Assembly (NCBI RefSeq): GCF_030811455.1
Contig: NZ_JAUSQU010000001.1
Location: forward strand, 2,976,001-3,040,000
Direction: 5' to 3'
Origin: Streptosporangium lutulentum
GTDB lineage: Bacteria > Actinomycetota > Actinomycetes > Streptosporangiales > Streptosporangiaceae
Length of the DNA: 64,000 bases
A program made the position numbers and the translations under genes. The notes under the pieces are model-generated. The model was given only the letters and a program-made list of their open reading frames with translations, made no database searches and was not told the DNA's origin. This document shows, in pieces, positions 35,603 to 44,209 of the stretch; position 1 is the first letter of the stretch, and every line of letters begins with the position of its first letter.

Positions 35603-38233
35603 TCACAGGTCTCGCAGGACGGTCAACGGCGGGCGCCGGGCGGCTCGTACGGCCGCCGTCCCCGCGCCCGCGATCCCTAGAACGCCGACGGCGGCGACGC
35701 CACCGAGGTAGGTCCAGGGCACGGACAGCGCGCTCGGCGGCGGGTCGAAGACGCCGGTGAGGACGCTGACCAGCATCTGCGACAGCGCCCAGCCGCCCAG
35801 CCCTCCGAACAGGGCGGTCCCGGCCCCGACGAGAAGGACCTCTGTCCAGACGAAGGCGCCGAGCTGGCGGGAGCGCGCGCCCAGGACCGTGGCGAGGGCG
35901 AAGGTACGGCGCCGCTCGGTGAAGCCCATGATCAGTAGTAGTGCGGTCGCGGCGACGGCGAGTCCGAGGGCGAAGGTCAGCTCGATGGTGGTGAGGCCGC
36001 CGAGATCGACGGCGGTGAGGCTGGAGCCGATCACCCGCCGGGTGGTGTCCAGGTCGGTGATCTGCGGCTGTGGGCCGAGTGCGGAGCGGAGCCGGTCGGC
36101 GACCGTGTGGGCGGACGTGCCGTCGGTGGTGACCAGGAAGGCGCCGACGGTGTCGGAGCCGGTCTGCGCTGCCACGTAGGCGGCGTTGGCCACCAGGAAG
36201 CTGTCGCGCGGAGCGGTGGGGAACTCGGCGGCGATGCCGGCGTAGTGGAAGTCGACGTCGTGGAACTGCTTGGTGCGGCCGTCCTGGAGGCGGAGCCGGA
36301 GCAGATCGCCGATGTGCAGCTGGAAGTCGTGGACGGTCTCCTGACTCACCAGGATCGCGTCGGGCCGGCGGGCGAGCCGGTCGATCAGCTCGCGGGCGGT
36401 GCCCCCGATGAAGTAGGCGTCCTCCAGCCGGGTGGTGCGCGGCAGGGTCGCGGGGCGGATGCCGTACAGGTCCTGCAGGTCGGCGCCGACGTAGGCGAAT
36501 CGGTGCTGGAGCGGCTCCACCGCCGCCACGCCCTGGACGGCGGCGATCTGACGTTCCTGCGACGGGGGGATCTGAGCGCCGGGCGATTCGCTGACGGTTA
36601 CGTCGGCGCCGTTGGTGAGCTGCGCGTCGGCCAGCGCCTGCCGGCGGTAGGTGGCGTCGAAGGTGGCCGTGGAGGTAGCGAACATCACGGCCAGCGCCGC
36701 GATCGCCACCGTCCTGGTGACCAGCCGCCGCTGCCGAGACAGGGTGGCGGCGACGGTGCCGGCCAGACCGGAGGCGAGAGGCCGGGCAAGCCTCCTGATC
36801 AGGCCTCGCGAGCCGAGTGTCAGATAGGTGAGCCGCCAGATCAGCAGGCCAGAACCAGCCCACAGCAGCGCGGGGCCAGCGAACGCCCAGTAGTCGACCG
36901 AGATCTGCGGGACGCCTTCGGGCACCAGGACCAGCTGGTAGCCGCTCTGGCTGGTGACCAGGAACACCGCCGCCGAGCCGAGCAGGAGCCAGCCGTCCAG
37001 GCCGTACCTCATCCACCACGGCGACCGGGGTGCTCCGATGGTGCGGCGGGCGGAGGCGACGGTGATCGTGCGGGCGTCCCGCACCGCCGGGAGCAGGGTC
37101 GTCGCCCCCGCGATGAGCAGACCGGCGATGGCCGCGAGCGCTCCCCCGCCCGCCACCGTCACCGCCGTCGCGCCGAAGCCCGCCGAGCCGAAGGCGAGCA
37201 GGCCGATGGTCGCGGCCAGACCCAGCCCGGCGAGCACGCCGGCCACGCCGGCCACGATCGCCTCGGCCAGGGCCAGCCGGACCAGCGCGCGGGTGCTCGC
37301 TCCCCGGGTGCGGAGCAGGGCCTGGTCCGCGCGGCGCCGTACCGCTCCCGACCCCGTGATCGCGGCGGTGAGCAGGGCGGCGAGCATCGCGCCCGGCAGG
37401 CCGAGGAAGAGAAAGAGGATCTGGGCGTAGAGGGCGTCGGAGCGGGCGGCGTCCAGGGCCGCGCCGAGGTTGTCACCGACCAGTCCCGCACCGGCCAGCC
37501 ACACCTCCAGATTGCGGGCCGCTCCGGTGACCTGCTCGTAGGCGGCCGCGGGATCGTTGGGCAGGCGGTGAGACAGCCGGGCGTGGAACTGCTGGCGGGG
37601 CGGCGCGCCATAGAGCTTCTCCAGCTGATCGGCCGGCAGCAGCAGCACGTTGTCCGGAGGGGCCTGGGGCTGGGCTCCCGGAGGGGCGCCCATCTTCTGG
37701 AACAGGGAGTCCGCTTCGGGCAGGTCGACGATGCCGTCCACTCGGACGGTGGCGTCGGGCTTCCCGGCACGGTGCAAGGTGATCGTGTCGCCCGGACCGG
37801 CGTGCAGGTTGGCGGCTGTCTGCTGGGCGAGCAGCGCTCCTTGCGGGAATCCGGTGAGGGGCCGCAGCTCACCGGGAAAGACCCCGGTGTAGTCGGCGGG
37901 CAGGCCGAGCACCTGTCCGGCACCGGTGGTGAGTACCTGGCCGCCCTGGCGGGATTCGAACCCGGTGACGGCTGCGAAGCCGACCGGGCGGACGGCCTCG
38001 ATTCCGGGAGCGTGCTGGAGGGCTTGTGCCACAGCGGTGGGGTCGGCGCCGGGTTGGACCTCGATCTGCCAGTCCACCGGAACCCGCTGGACGGATCGTG
38101 CGGTCATGGTGGATTTGGCCGCCGAAAGGAAAACGCCCAGCGAGGCCAGCAGCGCGACGGCGACGGCGATGCCGGCCGCCGCCGCGATGAGCCGTCCGGT
38201 GCGGCGCGCCAGCAGGCCACGCAGCCAGATCAG
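35603..38233 (-). pseudogene. FtsX/MacB-type ABC transporter permease, start codon removed by IS-A
   Basis: 876 codons remain, open right up to the IS-A terminus at 38234. The first residues are LIWLRGLLARRTGRLIAAAAGIAVAVALLASLGVFLSAAKS, the cytoplasmic start and TM1 of an FtsX permease, so only the start and a few codons are lost. Two FtsX modules of three to four helices each can be seen (around residues 270-400 and 750-870) separated by large extracytoplasmic regions, plus an internal pair near 410-480. In frame upstream there is a TGA within the IS and no ATG until 38107, which would delete TM1. The partner ATPase is not present; it may have lain upstream. Likely inactive. Confidence 0.8.
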
Positions 38234-38303
38234 GGGCCTTCACCCCGAGGTGTGGACATCTTGAGTGCCAGATCATAGAGATCTGGAGACCAAGGAGTTC
38301 CTC

Positions 38304-38627
38304 GTGGCCATGAAGGCCTACTCAGTTGAGTTCAAGACAGACGCCGTCGCGTTGTATCTGTCGGACCCGTCGCGGACGTACGCGTCGGTGGCCAAGGACC
38401 TGGGCGTCAACCGTGAGACGTTGCGCCTGTGGGTGCACCAGGCGCGGTCTGCCGGCACTGCTCCGAAGACGGGCTCGGTGAAGAGGCCGCCGACGGGATT
38501 GGTAACCTCCGGCAACGTGCTGGAAGAGGAGAACAAGCAGTTGCGGGCCCGGATCCGGGAACTGGAGCTGGAGCGCGAGATTTTGCGGCGGGCGGCCAAG
38601 TATTTCGCCGGGGAGACGAACTGGTGA
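38304..38627 (+). CDS. IS-A transposase OrfA
   Basis: 107 residues from GTG 38304, chosen for the AAGGAG six bases upstream; ATG 38310 is an alternative. Helix-turn-helix KAYSVEFKTDAVALYLSDPSRTYASVAKDLGVNRETLRLWVHQARSAG, then coil VLEEENKQLRARIRELELEREILRRAAKYFAGE. The stop TGA overlaps the OrfB GTG (GTGA), the usual IS3 arrangement for programmed -1 frameshifting. Confidence 0.9.
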   Translation: MAMKAYSVEFKTDAVALYLSDPSRTYASVAKDLGVNRETLRLWVHQARSAGTAPKTGSVKRPPTGLVTSGNVLEEENKQLRARIRELELEREILRRAAKYFAGETNW

Positions 38628-39514
38628 GTCGCTTCCAGTTCGTTGCCGATCACCGTGACGCCTTCGGGGTGAAGCGACTGTGCCGAGTGCTGGAGGTCTC
38701 CCGGTCGGGGTTCTATCGGTGGGTGGCCGCCACACCGGCGAGGGCGGTGCGGACGGCGGCCGACGCTGCGCTCGCGGCGGAGATCAGGCAGATCCACGCC
38801 GACTTCGATGGCACCTACGGCAGCCCGCGGGTGACTGCCGAGCTGCGCGATGCGGGCCGGCGGGTCAATCACAAGCGGGTGGCGCGGATCATGCGGGTCT
38901 TCGGCATCGTCGGGCTGCATCTGCGTAAGAGGGTCCGCACCACGGTGCCCGAGCCCTCCCATCAGAAGATGCCCGACCTGATCAAGCGGGACTTCACCGC
39001 GGCCGCGCCGAACCAGCGGTACGTGGGCGACATCACCTATCTGCCCGTCGGTGAGGGACAGTTCTTGTATCTCGCGACGGTGCTGGACCTGCATTCACGT
39101 CGCCTGGCTGGTTGGTCGATCGCCGATCACATGCGCACCGAGCTGGTGACCGACGCGCTGCGGGCAGCCGCCGCCACGCGGGGTGGTGACCTGGCCGGGG
39201 CGGTCTTTCACTCCGATCACGGGGCGCAATACACCTCCGCCGACTTCGCCGCCGTGTGCAAGGAGTTCGGTGTTCGCCAGTCGATGGGCGCCGTCGGGAC
39301 AAGCGCGGACAACGCTGCCGCCGAGGCGTTCAACGCCACTCTCAAACGCGAGACGCTGCAGGGCGCCAAACGCTGGTCCTCGGCCCGCCAGGCTCGCCTG
39401 GAGGTCTTCAAGTGGATCACTCGCTACAACACCCGAAGGAGGCACTCCAGCCTGAACTACCTCAGCCCGATCACCTACGAGCAGCGGTCCGATAGGGTCC
39501 TGCTCGCCGCATGA
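38624..39514 (+). CDS. IS-A transposase OrfB (DDE integrase core)
   Basis: 296 residues from GTG 38624. HTH_21 region FGVKRLCRVLEVSRSGFYRWVA, then rve core: Asp in VGDITYLPVG, Asp in VFHSDHGAQYTSADF, Glu in NAAAEAFNATLKRE, and the C-terminal YNTRRRHSSLNYLSPITYE. Complete and apparently functional. The right-edge copy (63563-64000) encodes the same C-terminal part. Confidence 0.92.
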   Translation: MSRFQFVADHRDAFGVKRLCRVLEVSRSGFYRWVAATPARAVRTAADAALAAEIRQIHADFDGTYGSPRVTAELRDAGRRVNHKRVARIMRVFGIVGLHLRKRVRTTVPEPSHQKMPDLIKRDFTAAAPNQRYVGDITYLPVGEGQFLYLATVLDLHSRRLAGWSIADHMRTELVTDALRAAAATRGGDLAGAVFHSDHGAQYTSADFAAVCKEFGVRQSMGAVGTSADNAAAEAFNATLKRETLQGAKRWSSARQARLEVFKWITRYNTRRRHSSLNYLSPITYEQRSDRVLLAA

Positions 39515-39546
39515 CAGCTGGTGTCCACATTTTGGGGCCAAGGCCC

Positions 39547-39891
39547 CTTTCCCTGCACCTCGATCACTTGGCGGGTCTTGTCGAGTTCGGCGCGCAGCCG
39601 CTCAACCTCGCCCTCCAGCGTGTCGATCTTCTTATCGCGTGGATCGGCCTTGGGGCGGCCGACCGGCCGGGCCAGAGCCTCGCTCGCGCCATGGTCTCGG
39701 GCTGTCTTCCAACTGGAGATCAACGACGAGTACAGGCCTTCCCGGCGCATCAGCGCGCCCTTGCCGGCCTTGTCGAGCTGGTCGTACTCCGCCAGGATCC
39801 GGGCCTTGTAGGCCGCGGTGTATCGGCGGACCGCAGCCCGCTCACGCACCTGCGGGTCAGGGATTTGCGGATCCAGCTTGCTTGCTTCCAC
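39547..39891 (-). pseudogene. IS-E transposase OrfA, 3' end removed by IS-A
   Basis: From GTG 39891 (GGAG ten bases upstream): EASKLDPQIPDPQVRERAAVRRYTAAYKARILAEYDQLDKAGKGALMRREGLYSSLISSWKTARDHGA, then KIDTLEGEVERLRAELDKTRQVIEVQ. Same OrfA group as IS-D. The reading frame enters the IS-A terminus after GKG; no OrfB remains. Confidence 0.75.
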
Positions 39892-39973
39892 GAAGGGATG
39901 TCTCCTTCCCCGCCCTCGATACAGAGTTTTATGCCTACTTGCTACCTCTGTCCATTTTGGCAGGGAGGGGACA
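39547..39973 (-). mobile_element. IS-E (IS3-family) remnant, 5' part
   Basis: Left terminus (minus orientation) at TGTCCCCTCCCTGCC, 39973, followed by the orfA below; cut at 39547 by the end of IS-A. Related to IS-D at 30171-30860 but clearly different in sequence. Confidence 0.65.
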
Positions 39974-40311
39974 CCGCCTGGTCGTCGAAGCGTTCGAGGT
40001 GCGGCGGCAGGTGGGCGCCGGCGGCCTCGCCCTGGTCCCGGGAAAGGGCCCGTGCGGGCGGGTATCTGCTCGGCCAGGTCCTCATGGGTGAGGGCTTCGG
40101 CCAGCACGCACACCAGTTTGTGTTCGATGGCGCTCTGCAGCAGGCATCCCCAGCCGGTGGACGCTGGCAAAAGGAGCGAGAGCTGCCGCCGGTCGGCGCA
40201 GCGTGGGCCGGGCCGACACAGCAGGGTCAAACCAGCACGTGCCGCTGACTCATCGGCGGCGCGGCTGTCGCCGGGTACGGGGGCGGGCCTCAGGCGGGGC
40301 TCGACGGTCAC
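39974..40311 (-). pseudogene. Nucleotidyltransferase-family (PF14907-like) N-terminal fragment
   Basis: GTG 40311 overlaps the stop of the HprK-like gene (GTGA). The translation ARAGLTLLCRPG...DRRQLSLLLPASTGWGCLLQSAIEHKLVCVLAEALTHEDLAEQI, then after a frame change GEAAGAHLPPHLERFDDQA, follows the N-terminal pattern of uncharacterised nucleotidyltransferases (LL..P...D...LL...W..LL..A..H.V..LLA.AL...LPP.L). The rest of the gene is replaced by IS-E. In several RiPP-type loci such proteins sit beside an HprK-like kinase, as here. Confidence 0.45.
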
Positions 40312-41445
40312 CGGATCACCGTCAGCAGCGTGTCGAGCTGCTCGGCGATGGCCCGCGGGTCTCCTCCGGCTTGGATCCGGTAGCAGGGCACCTGCTCGGC
40401 CAAAGCGGCGACGGCAGCATCTACGCGCTGCGGGCCGCCAGGGGCGGGAAACAACCAGTGGTTGATGCGGGAGCTGACGCCACCGGTGAGATCGCGCATG
40501 AACAAGCGGGTCGCTGCCAGAGTATGCGCGACCTCGTGCGGTGAGACGGCAGTGGCGCGCGCGCCAGTACGAGCGGGGTCCAGATGCGGCCACACCATCA
40601 GGTGCGGGCGGCAAGAGGCGGCGAGAGCTCCACCGTGCAGCAGCCGCGGAAAGTCCTGCGGCGGGATGCTGACCTTGTCGGGCCAGCGCCACAACTGCTC
40701 GGCGGTCAGGTTTTGGGCCGGGGCGGGGATGAGGTCGGCCAGTTCGGGGATGGCGCTGAGCATACCGACGCCGGCGCGTATCCGGTCGGGCCAGGGGTAG
40801 GCGGTGAGCTGGGTATTGCCGGGCTGGATGAGCAGGCGATCATTGGTGACGTAGTCGGCGCCCAGGTGCCGCAGCGCCGCCAGCAGTGTGGTGCTCTTCC
40901 CGGCGCCGCGGGGCCCGCAGATGATCACACCCTTTCCGGTGATGGACAGGGCGGCGGCGTGCGCGTACACCGCACCATCCGCCAGGAGTTGCCCGGTCAT
41001 GGCTTGGCGGGTCAGCCGGTGACACCAGAAAGAGGCCGCCTGCGGGCTCGCGCAGTAGACGGCCACCTCGCCGAGGTCAGCGGATGCGCAGATGAGCGTC
41101 ATCTGATCTTCGACCCAGTACAGGGTGGCCGTGCTCGCCGGGCAGGACGGCGGCGTTCAGGTTCGGGCCGATCCCCCGGCGCGGGGCTGCAGAAAACAGT
41201 GCGTTCAGCCGTGTGGTATTCAGCTGCGGTGCGTGGTGCACGCTCAGCTGCCGGGCTGCGGGTGGGCGCGGCCGCGGGCGCGCGTAGCACCACAGCAGGT
41301 CGCGGGCGTATGCGGCGGCCGCAGCGACATTGGTGGTCAACCGCACAGAGGCGTCGGCTTGGATGAAGGTGTCGCTGATGGGGGCTGCGCCGCTGGCGGG
41401 GTACAGATCGGCGGTGAGGTAGCTCAGAGGCGTCGGCTCGCTCAC
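40308..41445 (-). pseudogene. HprK-like (HPr kinase C-terminal-fold) kinase with a frameshift
   Basis: The C-terminal 264 codons (40308-41102) hold the kinase: P-loop GPRGAGKST (residues 63-71 of that part), TNDRLLI as the Walker-B-like strand, and a long C-terminal helical region. Upstream, another frame from GTG 41445 gives an N-terminal domain (SEPTPLSYLTADLYP...VRLTTNVAAAAAYARDLLWCYA...NLNAAVLPGEHG) that joins the kinase frame (TLYWVEDQMTLICASADLGEVAVYC) after a one-base shift near 41125. No PTS HPr and no CcpA context, so it is the stand-alone HprK-related type found in RiPP and peptide-modification loci. Whether the 264-residue part is still made from ATG 41102 is open. Confidence 0.6.
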
Positions 41446-41980
41446 GGGTGACTCTCCTGGAGCGGCTGGGTCGCCGTCGGCCCGAGCACGAGCTCGGGCT
41501 TCGGACCGACGGCGGGCGCGGGCTCAGTGAGGGTAAGACGTTGAGGTAGCGGAGCGTTTGGAAAGGCGTGCGCGGCTGCCCGCTGCAAGAGCGCGATGCC
41601 TTCGCATGTCGCGTGGAGGTGCCAGGCCGCCAGGTCGCCAGCGGTGAGGTGCTCGGCGAGCCAGGGCTGTGAATCGGCGTCGACTGGCTCACCCCACCAA
41701 GATGGCCGATCGGTGGGGCTGGCGGGCTGCGGGTTCTGTGTCCGGACTCCGGTGAGAGCCGGGACAGCTGCGCCGCCCACATGCCCTGACAGTACTGCTG
41801 CTCCTCGATACGGGCCTGGTCGTGCTGCTCTACTGCGGTCGCGAGCCGTTGACGCAGCTCGGCCGCCACCCGATCGACCTCGGCGCGCACCTGGGCGAGC
41901 TCGGCGGCGGCCTCGGCGCGGACGGCGGCGGTCTCCTGCCGGACCGCGGTCAGGGTCGTCTGGGCCCCAGCATGTGTTCA
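41442..41980 (-). pseudogene. Coiled-coil protein of unknown function, frameshifted and 5'-truncated
   Basis: From about 41980 the frame QTTLTAVRQETAAVRAEAAAELAQVRAEVDRVAAELRQRLATAVEQHDQARIEEQQYCQGMWAAQLSRL forms a heptad coiled coil; after a shift near 41740 it continues WWGEPVDADSQPWLAEHLTAGDLAAWHLHATCEGIALLQRAAAHAF and ends SHP, with its TGA overlapping the GTG of the kinase N-terminal part. So it was the first surviving gene of the kinase operon. No start codon remains at its 5' end. Family not recognised. Confidence 0.5.
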
Positions 41981-41985
41981 TCCCC

Positions 41986-42117
41986 CGCTGGTGGGCCACC
42001 CCACCCGGCGCGGCCCGGGGACAGTGGGAGCTACGCGATAAGACCCCGGAAAGCTATTTGGCCGGGCTCCACCTGCGAGGCGCAATCTTATGGATCCGAA
42101 GCCTGCGGCCCACCTAA
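41986..42117 (+). pseudogene. Short 3' gene fragment
   Basis: An open frame reading RWWATPPGAARGQWELRDKTPESYLAGLHLRGAI...SLRPT ending TAA at 42117. It looks like the C-terminus of some protein but I cannot name it. It abuts the truncated coiled-coil gene head to head at about 41985, marking a deletion point and the left edge of the intact block. Confidence 0.3.
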
Positions 42118-42197
42118 GATCCGAACTTCGAACAGGCCCTAATGATGCGCCTTCACCTTAAGATCTGACCGCCTCTTGCCAGTGAGCCTCAATGGAA

Positions 42198-42215
42198 TTA
42201 CGGTCGGGACCGTTA
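42198..42215. promoter_or_regulatory. Operator site 1 (TTACGGTCGGGACCGTTA)
   Basis: 18-bp palindrome, core ACGGTC-GG-GACCGT, 18 bp before the GTG of the first beta-propeller gene, next to its GGAGG. Member of the nine-site family that marks every transcription unit from 42.2 to 61.6 kb. Confidence 0.85.
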
Positions 42216-42232
42216 ACTAGCATGGAGGCATC

Positions 42233-44209
42233 GTGAGACTTCGTCTGGCGGCCGTGGCCGCCGCCCTCTTACTCATTCCCACTCCCGCCCTGGCCGAGCA
42301 GACCGCCGCAGCGGCTCCTCCGGCCGGCTGCGGCTTTCAGATCCTCGGGCCAATGCCGCTCGTCGGCGCCACGACCGCGGGCACCGCACTCGACGCCGAT
42401 TATCCGGACGGTCCGCGCGTCTACTCGGTGACCTCCAGCGCGTCCGGCCCGGCGCTGCTGGGCATCCGGAACGCGCTCGACGGCACGCTGATCGCCGAGC
42501 GGCCGCTGCCGCTCGCGCTGGGCTCGTGGGCGGTCACCGTCGCCCCCGACCACTCGGTCTACGTGGGCTCCTACAACGCCACCGTGGGTGCGATGGGCCG
42601 CCTGTTCCGCTACGTTCCGAGCACCGACCAGGTGATCGAGGCGGGCATCGCCGTACCCGGGGAGACCTTCGTCTGGACGGTGGAGGCCAGTCCGGACGGG
42701 AGGTACGTCTACGGCGGCACCTCCCCCACGGGCAAGCTGTTCCGCTATGACGTGGCCAGTGGGCAGACCACCGACCTGGGCAGCCCGGTCCCCGGTCAGC
42801 AGTTCGTCCGCGACCTGGCGACCGGCGACGACGGCACGCTCTACGTGGGCATCGGCTCCCAGACCATGAAGATCGCGGTGGTGGGACCGGACGGCGTCAC
42901 CAAGAAAATCATCGACGCCCCGATCGAGGGCGCCGGCTACGCCTACGACCTCGACGTGGCCGGGCGTTACCTGCTGGTGCGGTTCGTCACCACGCTGTCG
43001 ACCAACCCGATGGGAATCTACGACCTGAAGGAGGGCCGCTGGACGCACGTCATCGACGACGTCGACAGCCTGACCGTGGGCGGCGGTGTGCGCGGGCACG
43101 AGGCCTATCTCTTCCAGAACGACGAGCTGGTCAAGGTCGACCTGAAGAAGGGCCGGGTCACGAAGCTGGGCTTCACCGACTTCGGCGGCGGTGCAGCGCG
43201 CACGCTCGGCTGGGTCGGCCGCACGCTGGTCGGCACCGCCTCGACCGGCAAACTGTGGACCTACGACCTCAAGCGCGGTAAGGCCACGACGTTCGAGACG
43301 ACGCTGACCGGGCAGCCCGTCAGCGTCCGGTCGATGGCCGTCGGCCCCGACGGCCGCATCTACGGGGGCGGCTTCTTCACCGGCGGCCTGGCCGCCTACG
43401 ACACCGCGACCGGCCAGACGCAGTTCTGGCCGAACGTCGGTCAGAGCGAGGGCATCGTCACCCACAAGGGCAAGCTGTACCTCGGCGTCTACCCCGGCGC
43501 GCGGATCTACGAGTTCGACGGCGCCGAGCCCAAACTGCTACTCAGCCTGACCGAGCAGGAGCAGGACCGGCCGTTCGCGATGGTCTCGGCGGGCGACCTG
43601 CTGGCCTTCGGCACCGTGCCCAAGACCGGCGCGGCGGGTGGCGCGCTCGGCCTCTACGACCCCGCCACCGGCAACACGGTGATCAGGCGGAACATCATCC
43701 CCAACCACAGCATCATCGGCCTGGCCTACCGCGACGGCGTCGTCTACGGCGCGACCTCCGCCTTCGGCGGGCTGGGCCGCCCGCTCGACACCGCCGCATA
43801 CGTGTTCGCCTACGACATCGCGACCGACACCGTGAAGTGGAAGACCGCGCCCGTGCCCGGTGACCTGGCGCTCGGCTCGATCACCTTCGACGAGACCGGC
43901 CATCTGTGGGGCATGACGCCCGACGCGGTGTTCGAGATGGACCCGGCGACCGGCCAGACGCTGCGTACGGCCAAGCACCAGGAGTATCCCTGGGCCGCGC
44001 AGACGCAGGTCTGGCTGGACACCAGCATCGAGGCCCACGCGGGCGCGATCTGGGCCAAGGCGCAGGGCAAGGTCTACAAAGTCGACCGGACGACACTGGC
44101 CTTCAGCCTGATCGCCCGGCCGATCTCCCTCATGGTGAAGGCGCCCGACGGGCACCTCTACCTGTCCCGCAACGAGAACTTCTACACCTACCGGATCTGC
44201 GGCTCGTAA
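42233..44209 (+). CDS. Secreted beta-propeller-like protein 1
   Basis: 658 residues from GTG 42233 (GGAGG upstream). Signal peptide MRLRLAAVAAALLLIPTPALAEQ. The mature protein is a run of short four-strand repeats of PQQ/Kelch/SGL-like type: YVGSYNATVGAMGRLFRYVPST, YGGTSPTGKLFRYDVASGQTTDLG, YVGIGSQ, YGGGFFTGGLAAYDTATGQTQFW, YLGVYPGARIYEFD, YGATSAFGG. No catalytic residues are evident; it could be a binding propeller or a lyase/hydrolase. Paralogue of the converging gene 44188-46203; the last 22 bp of the two overlap. First gene under operator site 1. Confidence 0.75.
   Translation: MRLRLAAVAAALLLIPTPALAEQTAAAAPPAGCGFQILGPMPLVGATTAGTALDADYPDGPRVYSVTSSASGPALLGIRNALDGTLIAERPLPLALGSWAVTVAPDHSVYVGSYNATVGAMGRLFRYVPSTDQVIEAGIAVPGETFVWTVEASPDGRYVYGGTSPTGKLFRYDVASGQTTDLGSPVPGQQFVRDLATGDDGTLYVGIGSQTMKIAVVGPDGVTKKIIDAPIEGAGYAYDLDVAGRYLLVRFVTTLSTNPMGIYDLKEGRWTHVIDDVDSLTVGGGVRGHEAYLFQNDELVKVDLKKGRVTKLGFTDFGGGAARTLGWVGRTLVGTASTGKLWTYDLKRGKATTFETTLTGQPVSVRSMAVGPDGRIYGGGFFTGGLAAYDTATGQTQFWPNVGQSEGIVTHKGKLYLGVYPGARIYEFDGAEPKLLLSLTEQEQDRPFAMVSAGDLLAFGTVPKTGAAGGALGLYDPATGNTVIRRNIIPNHSIIGLAYRDGVVYGATSAFGGLGRPLDTAAYVFAYDIATDTVKWKTAPVPGDLALGSITFDETGHLWGMTPDAVFEMDPATGQTLRTAKHQEYPWAAQTQVWLDTSIEAHAGAIWAKAQGKVYKVDRTTLAFSLIARPISLMVKAPDGHLYLSRNENFYTYRICGS

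Larger units (their letters stand above)
38234..39546 (+). mobile_element. IS3-family element (IS-A), complete copy
   Basis: About 1313 bp. Imperfect terminal repeats start GGGCCTTCACCCCGAGG (left) and GGGCCTTGGCCCCAAAA (right, complement), both followed inward by TGTGGACA. The left flank is the FtsX gene, the right flank is another IS remnant; no target duplication. A partial second copy begins with the same terminus at 63532. Confidence 0.85.

Noticed and set aside
36107-38278. Long plus-strand open frame (over 700 codons) opposite the FtsX permease
   Set aside because: Gly/Arg/Gln-rich composition typical of antisense shadows in high-GC DNA; the minus frame has clear membrane segments and FtsX order.
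39974-40692. A single long minus-strand frame joining IS-E OrfA to sequence beyond 40.3 kb
   Set aside because: The frame is accidental: it passes through an IS terminus and is antisense/out-of-frame to the kinase; the parts belong to three different genes.
40308-41445. Classical HPr kinase/phosphorylase of carbon catabolite control
   Set aside because: No HPr, no CcpA context, different N-terminal domain, and broken reading frame; fits the stand-alone HprK-related type.
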